From positions 496,001 to 560,000 of the forward strand of contig NZ_JAUSSM010000001.1 of assembly GCF_030812315.1 (NCBI RefSeq): a DNA stretch of 64,000 bases, given 5' to 3'. Made by a program: the position numbers and the translations under genes. Below are positions 56,636 through 64,000 of this stretch, piece by piece. The DNA is from Arthrobacter oryzae. Lineage in GTDB: Bacteria > Actinomycetota > Actinomycetes > Actinomycetales > Micrococcaceae. The notes under the pieces were generated by a model. It was not told where the DNA came from, did no database searches, and saw nothing but the letters and a program-made list of their open reading frames with translations. Position 1 is the first letter of the stretch, and each line of letters opens with the position of its first letter.

Positions 56636-57529
56636 ATGGGAGCCCAGATTCGGGTCTACCGCCAGAAGATCAGCTCGACGACGTCGATGCGCAAGATCTT
56701 CAAGGCGATGGAACTGATCGCTACCTCGCGCATCGGCAAGGCCCGCGCACGCGTAGCGGCTTCACTGCCTTACGCAAACGCGATTACGCGTGCCGTTTCT
56801 GCTGTCGCAAGCCAGAGCGAAATCGACCACCCGCTGGTCACCGAGCCCGAGCAGATCCGCCGCGCCGCCGTTCTGGTCATCACCTCGGACCGTGGCCTCG
56901 CAGGTTCCTACTCGGCAAGCGTGCTCAAGCAGGCGGAAGGCCTCACCGAGCTGCTCCATGAGGAAGGCAAGGAAGTCAAGACGTACGTTGTCGGCCGCAA
57001 GGCCCAGGCGTACTTCGACTTCCGTAACCGTCCTTACGCACAGGTGTGGACCGGAAACACGGATTCGCCGGTGTTCGCAACCGCGCAGGAAGTCGGCGCA
57101 GCGCTGCTGGAGGATTTTGCCACCGCGTACGAAGAGGGAGGCGTGGACGAGATCCACGTTGTCTACACCCGCTTCAAGTCCATGGTGACGCAGGAGCCGA
57201 CGGTCATCCGTCTTCTTCCCCTCGAGGTCGTCGAAGAGCAGGCGCAGTCCGAATCGGACCTCCTGCCGCTCTACGAATTCGAGCCGGAAGCGGAGCAGGT
57301 TCTCGACGCCCTGCTGCCGCGCTACATCGAGTCACGCATCTTCGCCGCAATGTTGCAGGCCGCAGCTTCCGAGCTCGCAGCCCGTCAGCGGGCGATGAAG
57401 TCCGCCGGCGACAACGCCACGGACCTCATCAAGAAGTACACGCGTCTGCGCAACACTGCCCGCCAGGCTGAAATTACGCAGGAGCTTTCCGAAATTGTGG
57501 CCGGCGCCGACGCCTTGAACGCGTCCTAG
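56636..57529 (+). CDS. atpG: F0F1 ATP synthase subunit gamma
   Basis: 297 aa. N-terminal helix [35 protein letters not shown] motif and the C-terminal helix ending [22 protein letters not shown]. Central rotor shaft. Confidence 0.96.
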   Translation: MGAQIRVYRQKISSTTSMRKIFKAMELIATSRIGKARARVAASLPYANAITRAVSAVASQSEIDHPLVTEPEQIRRAAVLVITSDRGLAGSYSASVLKQAEGLTELLHEEGKEVKTYVVGRKAQAYFDFRNRPYAQVWTGNTDSPVFATAQEVGAALLEDFATAYEEGGVDEIHVVYTRFKSMVTQEPTVIRLLPLEVVEEQAQSESDLLPLYEFEPEAEQVLDALLPRYIESRIFAAMLQAAASELAARQRAMKSAGDNATDLIKKYTRLRNTARQAEITQELSEIVAGADALNAS

Positions 57530-57577
57530 CCAGCACGGTTCCGGATCCAGCTGTACCTGCACCAAAGATAAACTTAA

Positions 57578-59065
<1,488 letters not shown>

Positions 59066-59066
59066 T

Positions 59067-59351
59067 ATGGCTGAGCTTGAGGTTGAGATTGTCGCAGCGG
59101 ATCACTTCGTGTGGTCCGGAGCGGCCAAGATGGTCAAGGCCCGCACCAGCGATGGTGAAATCGGAATCCTGCCCGGCCACTCGCCCCTGCTGGCGATTCT
59201 GGCCGAAGGTGAGCTGGCCATTGAGCCTGTTTCCGGTGACCGCATTGCTGTAGTTGTCGACGGCGGATTCTTCTCCGTCGACAACAACAGGGTCGTCATT
59301 GTTGCTGACAACGCCCAATTGGGTGACGCGGCTACTGCGGGGATCCGCTAG
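59067..59351 (+). CDS. atpC: F0F1 ATP synthase subunit epsilon, short form
   Basis: 94 aa, start 1 bp after the atpD stop. Only the N-terminal beta-sandwich is present (GEIGILPGHSPLLAIL, VDGGFFSVDNNRVVIVADNA); the C-terminal two-helix regulatory domain of longer epsilon subunits is missing. The frame ends cleanly and the DNA after it encodes the next gene, so this is not a frameshift. ATP-hydrolysis inhibition by the epsilon C-terminus is therefore not expected. Confidence 0.92.
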   Translation: MAELEVEIVAADHFVWSGAAKMVKARTSDGEIGILPGHSPLLAILAEGELAIEPVSGDRIAVVVDGGFFSVDNNRVVIVADNAQLGDAATAGIR

Positions 59352-59361
59352 CACGACCTTG

Positions 59362-59793
59362 ATGAACGATCCTGGTTTTCCGTTCATCGCGTTGGCAACT
59401 GCCTTTGCGTTGCTGATTTTTGCACTGTGCCTGTCCGGGGTACGCCGCTTTAACCTGCGGCGTGCCTTGGGCACAGTGGACGCCTCCATTTGCACGGCTG
59501 GAAAAAGCTGGCAGATGGGGGTTTGTCGTTATCAGGACAACGACCTTGAGTGGTTCAAGCTGCTCTCGCTCAGTGTCCGCCCCAAATACACTTTCCGGCG
59601 CAGCTCGCTGGAACTCGTCGGACGCCGCAAGCCCACCGAGGCCGAACTCGTCAAGGTGCAGCCTGATTCCGTCATCGTGGAACTGCACTATGAGGGCCAG
59701 GAAGTATTGCTGGCAATGAAGTTCGACGCCTACACCGGACTGTCGTCGTGGCTGGAGGCCGGCCCGGTCATCGGTGTTGGTACCTGGCGCTAA
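59362..59793 (+). CDS. DUF2550 domain-containing protein
   Basis: 143 aa, ATG at 59362, 10 bp after atpC. One N-terminal membrane helix (about 5-22, PFIALATAFALLIFALCLSG) and a cytoplasmic domain with FRRSSLELVGRRKPTEAE. The family sits directly after atpC throughout Actinobacteria (Rv1312 position). Function unknown; position suggests a link to ATP synthase or membrane energetics. Confidence 0.85.
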   Translation: MNDPGFPFIALATAFALLIFALCLSGVRRFNLRRALGTVDASICTAGKSWQMGVCRYQDNDLEWFKLLSLSVRPKYTFRRSSLELVGRRKPTEAELVKVQPDSVIVELHYEGQEVLLAMKFDAYTGLSSWLEAGPVIGVGTWR

Positions 59794-59798
59794 CGCCG

Positions 59799-61127
59799 GT
59801 GGATTTCATAGCTGACATCAACCTGACCGACGGACCAGTGCTCTGGATCGCCTGGGCCGCCGGAGCCGTCGGGTTCGGCTGGCTCCTGTGGGCCCGCGGA
59901 CGCCGCTGGATCCTGAGCGCGGGCGTTGCCCTCCTGCTGTCCGCCGGCATTGTGGCCGCCGTGCACTGGCTGCTCATCTATGCGGTTTCAACCCTGCCCG
60001 AGGAACTCCCGCGCGAAGTGCTCGCGTGGTTTGTGGCAGTGGTCTTTGCCCTGTTCCTCTGGGCGCTCCGGCTCTGGAAGCTCCGCCGGCCGTCCCCGCC
60101 AGCGGCGCGCGGCGCGTGGCGGGGGAGGACCGCCGTGACAGCTGCCATGCTCGGAGTCTTCCTGCTCGCGTCCGTCCAGATCAATGCCTACTTCGGCCTC
60201 AACCACACGGTCAGTGACGTCATGGGCACGGCCGTGGCCAGGATCCTGCCGCTTGAATCCGCGCTGAAGCGCCAGCCTGCGGCCGAGGCTCCCGTTTCCT
60301 TGGGAGCCTGGCGGGCACCGGAGGGAATGCCGGCGGGCGGAGTGCTGCGGAAGGCGGAGATCCCCGGCTCCGTGTCGGGCTTCAGCAGCCGCGAGGCATA
60401 TGTCTACCTGCCTCCCGCCTACCAGGCCACACCCCGCCCTGCCCTTCCGGTCCTTGTCCTCTTCTCCGGCCAGCCCGGCGGCCCGTCGGACTGGCTCACC
60501 GGCGGGGCACTGCGCAGCCGGATGGACCGATTCGCAGCGGAGCACGGCGGCGTTGCCCCGGTTGCCGTTGTGGTGGATCCCAACGGTTCGGCGTCCGCCA
60601 ACACGCTGTGCATGGACAGCCGCATCGCCCGGGCCGACACGTTTCTTTCCCGGGACGTCCCGGAATGGATTGAACAGAACCTGGACGTTGATCCGGACCA
60701 CAGACAGTGGGCGGCCGGGGGATTCTCCTTCGGAGCAACGTGTGCCATGCAGATGGGCACCCGGCATCCCGACGTCTACGCTTCCGTCCTCGCCTTCTCA
60801 AGCGAGCGCGAGCCGGCCCTTGCAAAGGAGCGGCACAAGACAGTTGACGCGGCGTTCGGCGGCGACGCGGCGGCCTTTGATGCGCAGACTCCCTTGAACA
60901 TCATGCAGAAGACGCGGTTCGAGGGCCATGCCGTGTACTTCGGTGCCGGTTCCAGGGACCCGGAGTTCATTGCCTACATGGACGAACTTTCCGCAGCCGC
61001 GCGCCAGGCCGGTTTCACCGTCCACGCCCAAGCGGTGGCCAACACGGGTCACTCATGGGAAGCCGCGTCCAAGGGCCTTCCCGCCGCTCTGGACTTCATG
61101 GCGGAGCGGTGGGGAATCGTGCCGTGA
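59799..61127 (+). CDS. Membrane-anchored alpha/beta-hydrolase (esterase)
   Basis: 442 aa from GTG at 59799, 5 bp after the previous stop. Four N-terminal hydrophobic segments (about 12-140), then an esterase-D/mycolyltransferase-like domain (about 190-440): nucleophile Ser310 in GGFSFGA and a catalytic His in NTGHSWEAA. Overlaps the MprF-like gene by 4 bp (GTGA). In corynebacteria a hydrolase paired with an aminoacyl-phosphatidylglycerol synthase is thought to reverse lipid aminoacylation; the same is proposed here. Confidence 0.75.
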   Translation: MDFIADINLTDGPVLWIAWAAGAVGFGWLLWARGRRWILSAGVALLLSAGIVAAVHWLLIYAVSTLPEELPREVLAWFVAVVFALFLWALRLWKLRRPSPPAARGAWRGRTAVTAAMLGVFLLASVQINAYFGLNHTVSDVMGTAVARILPLESALKRQPAAEAPVSLGAWRAPEGMPAGGVLRKAEIPGSVSGFSSREAYVYLPPAYQATPRPALPVLVLFSGQPGGPSDWLTGGALRSRMDRFAAEHGGVAPVAVVVDPNGSASANTLCMDSRIARADTFLSRDVPEWIEQNLDVDPDHRQWAAGGFSFGATCAMQMGTRHPDVYASVLAFSSEREPALAKERHKTVDAAFGGDAAAFDAQTPLNIMQKTRFEGHAVYFGAGSRDPEFIAYMDELSAAARQAGFTVHAQAVANTGHSWEAASKGLPAALDFMAERWGIVP

Positions 61128-63727
61128 CCAACGAGCGAGTGGCAGACCAACCGGTGGCCAAGGCGGGTTCCGCAGCCGACCGCGGTGTGACGTGGTCGGA
61201 TGTCACATGGCAAGCGCTCCGGCGTGCGCAGGACCATTTCAAGGCAGTGCCGTTTACCTTGGTTGTCCTTGGCCTGTTCCTGGGCACGGGCGCGGCCACC
61301 AACAGCTTCCTGTCGGGTCCTCCGGAGGCCCTCCTCGACGTCGCTTCGGTGAACATGACGGCCCTGAAGGGCGGGCAGTGGTGGTCCCTGTTCACATCGC
61401 TCTTCTTCGCCACGAACCCGGCGGCCTACCTCACCGCCGCGTCCATGATCCTGCTGCTGCTGGGACTCGCCGAGCGCAGGCTGGGCTCAGCGCGGACCGC
61501 AGGGTTCTTCTTCGGCGGACAGTTCGCGGCCGTTTCGCTGTTTCTGCTCCTCACCCAGCTCGCCCGCTTCGCCGGCGACGGCTGGATGGGGCTCATGGTG
61601 GACGCCCGGCTCATTGGACCGTACGCCGCGGTCCTTGCTGCGACACTGGGGGCCAGCGGACTCATTCCCGCCCTGTGGCAGCGCCGGCTTCGAACCGGCA
61701 TCATGTCGGCGTCGCTGCTGCTTGTCCTCTACGTCGGGCATCCGGAGACCGTGGTCGGGTTCCTCGGTGCCCTGGCCGGGCTGGCCGCCGGGTGGTGGAT
61801 CCAGAGCGACCACGGAACCCTCCACCGCCACCGCTCCACCGGCCGCGAGACGCGGAATCTCCTATCCCTGATCGTGGGAATTTTCGCCGTCGGTCCTATC
61901 CTGACGGCTGCCGTCCGCAGCCCCACCGGACCGCTGGCGCTGCTGCGGGACGTCGTCCTGAACCCGTTGCCCACCCTCAGCCAACTGGAGCAGAACTGCG
62001 GCGGCACCGTGGACGTGGATTGCCTGGAGGTCGGACGTGCCGGGTTCGCCGGACCGCTGGGCCTTGCCCTGGCCGTGGTGCCTGTGCTGCTCCTGCTGAT
62101 CTGCGCCGACGGGCTGCGGCGGGGCCGGCGGCTCGCCTGGCGGATCACCATCGGTGTCCAGCTGGCCGTCACAGCATTGTCCGCCGTGTACCTCACGCTG
62201 TTTGCGCGGATACCGCACTACCCGTCACGGCCGCACACGGCCGTCATGGGTTCAGGGTTCGTCCACGTGCTCCCGCTAGTGGCAGTTCCGCTGCTGCTGG
62301 TGGTGCTGCTCTGGATCAACCGCCGCCAGTTCCGCGTGGAAACGTCGGCAGCAGCCAGGCGGCGGCTGACCCGGGTGCTGGCAGGAACGTGGTTGGCCCT
62401 TGCAGGCGCGTACACCATCGCCTGGCTGGCGGCCGGCGGCATAGAGCGCGATGGCGGTCCGTCAGGGCTCGCGGCCGAACTGGCACGCCAGTATCTGCCC
62501 GTGCCCATCCCCAGCCTGTACAACCGGATCTTCGAGGACCGGAATACAGTTGAGGCCTTCCTGTTTGCCTATTCCGGCATCGCTTTCTGGGCTGTCGCCC
62601 TGGCCGGCGTCTGGGTCGTGCTGCTCGGGCAGCACCATGGAGCCGGTGCAGGCGTTGAGGACAGGGACGTGGCCCGCCGCCTGGTGCGCACGGGCGGCGA
62701 TTCACTGTCCTGGATGGCATTGTGGGAACCCAACAAATACTGGTTCACCCCCGCCCGGGACGCCGGCGTGGCCTACCAGCAGCATGGCAGCGTGGCCCTG
62801 ACCCTGGGCGGTCCGTTCGGAGACCCGGGACTGCGGGATGAGGCCGCCGCCGGTTTTATGCAGTACTGCGCGGAGCATGCCCTGGTTCCGTGTTTCTATT
62901 CCTGCACCGACGGTCTCTGGCCCTTGCTCCAATCGCGGGCGTTCACCCGGGTGGCTGTGGCACAGGAGACCCGGCTTGCGGTCAGGGAACTCGAGTTCAA
63001 AGGCAAGGAATGGCAAAACGTCCGGACGGCCCTGAACCGTGCGCGAAAGATCGGCGTCACGGCAGTGTGGGGACATTACAGCGGGTTCGCGGCGCCGCTG
63101 CGGGCCCAGCTCCTGGAGGTGTCCGAGGAATGGGCCGCCCAGAAGTCCGTCCCGGAGATGGGCTTTACGCTCGGCGGCATGGACGAACTGATGGACGACG
63201 ACGTCCTGTGCTGCGTCGCCGTTGACGGAGACGGCCTGGTGCACGGCGTGACGAGCTGGCTCCCCGTATTCGACGACGGGTCGGTGGTCAGCTGGACGCT
63301 CGACTTCATGCGCCGACGGGAGGACGGGTTCCCCGGCGTCATGGAGTTCCTGATTGCCTCCGCCGTCCTGGAGCTGCGGAGCTCCGTTGAAGTTATTTCC
63401 CTGTCCGGCTCGCCCTTGGCCAAGGAGCCTGCTGACTCGGCCGCCGCACCGGCGGATCCGGCCGGGGATGAGGACCGGGGGAAGGACCGCAAGCCCGAGG
63501 GGCTCGCAGCGATCCTTGATGTGGTGGGGCGGGCACTGGAGCCCGTGTATGGCTTCCGTTCCCTGGCCACCTTCAAGTCGCGCTTCAAACCTGACTACCG
63601 AACGCTCTACCTCTATTACCAGGACCCCCTGCAGCTGCCTGCGATTGGCAGGGCGCTGAGCCGTGCCTACCTGCCCGGTCTCTCCGTCCGCCAGAGCGCG
63701 CGCCTGCTGAGGACACTTGTGAGCTAA
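61124..63727 (+). CDS. MprF-like aminoacyl-lipid synthase with rhomboid-like N-terminal half
   Basis: 867 aa, GTG start. Residues about 40-230 look like a rhomboid bundle: GGQWWSLFTSLFF, AERRLGS, GASG (176-179) and GFLGALAGLAAG. More helices reach about residue 530. The C-terminal part (about 540-860) is a DUF2156 (GNAT-like) domain as in MprF/LysX, with MALWEPNKYWFTP, LEFKGKEWQNVRTALNRA and FKSRFKPDY. It should transfer an amino acid from aminoacyl-tRNA to phosphatidylglycerol or another lipid. Lysine versus alanine cannot be judged. Coupled to the upstream esterase. Confidence 0.8.
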   Translation: MTNERVADQPVAKAGSAADRGVTWSDVTWQALRRAQDHFKAVPFTLVVLGLFLGTGAATNSFLSGPPEALLDVASVNMTALKGGQWWSLFTSLFFATNPAAYLTAASMILLLLGLAERRLGSARTAGFFFGGQFAAVSLFLLLTQLARFAGDGWMGLMVDARLIGPYAAVLAATLGASGLIPALWQRRLRTGIMSASLLLVLYVGHPETVVGFLGALAGLAAGWWIQSDHGTLHRHRSTGRETRNLLSLIVGIFAVGPILTAAVRSPTGPLALLRDVVLNPLPTLSQLEQNCGGTVDVDCLEVGRAGFAGPLGLALAVVPVLLLLICADGLRRGRRLAWRITIGVQLAVTALSAVYLTLFARIPHYPSRPHTAVMGSGFVHVLPLVAVPLLLVVLLWINRRQFRVETSAAARRRLTRVLAGTWLALAGAYTIAWLAAGGIERDGGPSGLAAELARQYLPVPIPSLYNRIFEDRNTVEAFLFAYSGIAFWAVALAGVWVVLLGQHHGAGAGVEDRDVARRLVRTGGDSLSWMALWEPNKYWFTPARDAGVAYQQHGSVALTLGGPFGDPGLRDEAAAGFMQYCAEHALVPCFYSCTDGLWPLLQSRAFTRVAVAQETRLAVRELEFKGKEWQNVRTALNRARKIGVTAVWGHYSGFAAPLRAQLLEVSEEWAAQKSVPEMGFTLGGMDELMDDDVLCCVAVDGDGLVHGVTSWLPVFDDGSVVSWTLDFMRRREDGFPGVMEFLIASAVLELRSSVEVISLSGSPLAKEPADSAAAPADPAGDEDRGKDRKPEGLAAILDVVGRALEPVYGFRSLATFKSRFKPDYRTLYLYYQDPLQLPAIGRALSRAYLPGLSVRQSARLLRTLVS

Positions 63728-63832
63728 TTGCGTATCGCCGGCTGAGCGACGCGGGCAGCATGTTTTCTAATTCTGAAAACATTTGTGACAAGAAACAATT
63801 CCGCGGGCCGGGTCAATGCATAACGGCAAAAA

Positions 63833-63866
63833 AAATGATCCCCGGCACGAATGCCGGGGATCATTT
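63833..63866 (-). terminator. Terminator of the cold-shock protein gene
   Basis: AAATGATCCCCGGCA and TGCCGGGGATCATTT form a perfect 15-bp stem with loop CGAA. On the minus strand a run of T (complement of the A-run 63827-63835) follows, giving a classic intrinsic terminator. Confidence 0.88.
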
Positions 63867-63908
63867 GATTCGTTGGATGCCGCCCGCAGGCGGCAGTCCT
63901 AAGAGGGA

Positions 63909-64000
63909 CTAGACCAGCGTTACACCGGTAGCCTGGGGGCCCTTGGCGCCCTGGCCGATCTCGAACTGAACGCGCTGGTTCTCGTCGAGGGTCTTGAATC
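63909..64000 (-). CDS. Cold-shock protein, C-terminal fragment
   Basis: Minus-strand reading gives FKTLDENQRVQFEIGQGAKG then PQATGVTLV and TAG at 63911-63909. This is the end of a CspA-type cold-shock domain (about 67 aa in full); the RNA-binding RNP motifs lie beyond the window. Role: nucleic-acid chaperone. Confidence 0.93.
   Translation of the reverse strand, partial: FKTLDENQRVQFEIGQGAKGPQATGVTLV

Overview
The window is high-GC chromosomal DNA from an actinobacterium, most likely Arthrobacter, Pseudarthrobacter or a close Micrococcaceae relative. The evidence is the single-protein 2-oxoglutarate decarboxylase (Kgd type), a very long Arg/Glu/Gln-rich Rho, the argS-lysA-hom-thrC-thrB-rho-prfA-prmC order, an atp operon followed by a DUF2550 gene, frequent GTG/TTG starts, and -10 hexamers of the form TAGRCT, several only 6 nt before the start codon. 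I saw no insertion sequence, prophage, CRISPR array or rRNA. The one RNA gene I can call firmly is a tRNA-Arg(CCG).

Layout. 1-2070: 5' end of kgd (minus) diverging from guaB1. 2071-4846: two CNNM/CorC-type membrane proteins behind a long, foldable leader. 4875-8301: a zinc uptake operon (znuA-znuC-znuB) behind a Zur-like palindrome, facing the zur repressor gene. 8380-12776: metallo-hydrolase, cysteine desulfhydrase-like PLP enzyme, 3-mercaptopyruvate sulfurtransferase type rhodanese, zinc alcohol dehydrogenase and HIT protein. 12844-16955: a 25-bp perfect palindrome and the RNA helicase HrpA. 16991-28889: a complete benzoate-to-beta-ketoadipate-enol-lactone block: benABCD, benK and a LuxR/LAL regulator on minus; a LysR regulator, catB, catA and catC on plus. 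BenABC makes the cis-diol, BenD makes catechol, CatA opens the ring, and CatB and CatC process muconate.

28908-36171: regulators (WYL type, GlxA/AraC type), a small membrane protein, a protealysin-like M4 peptidase with its emfourin inhibitor, the tRNA, and a three-gene flavin electron-transfer cassette. That cassette encodes an FMN-binding lipoprotein, an ApbE flavin transferase without a signal peptide, and an RnfD/NqrB-like membrane domain fused to a ferredoxin-NADP reductase module. It is the most unusual system in the window.

36172-48955: argS, lysA and the threonine branch (hom, thrC, thrB), then rho, prfA, prmC, a TsaC/Sua5 protein and a TagA-type glycosyltransferase. 48952-51305: a GT2 glycosyltransferase and a WecA/TagO-like lipid-linked sugar phosphotransferase, suggesting cell-wall polymer synthesis. 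51344-59351: promoter and full F1Fo ATP synthase operon. 59362-63727: DUF2550 protein, a membrane-anchored esterase, and an MprF-like aminoacyl-lipid synthase with a rhomboid-like N-terminal half. The right end holds the 3' end of a cold-shock protein gene and its terminator.
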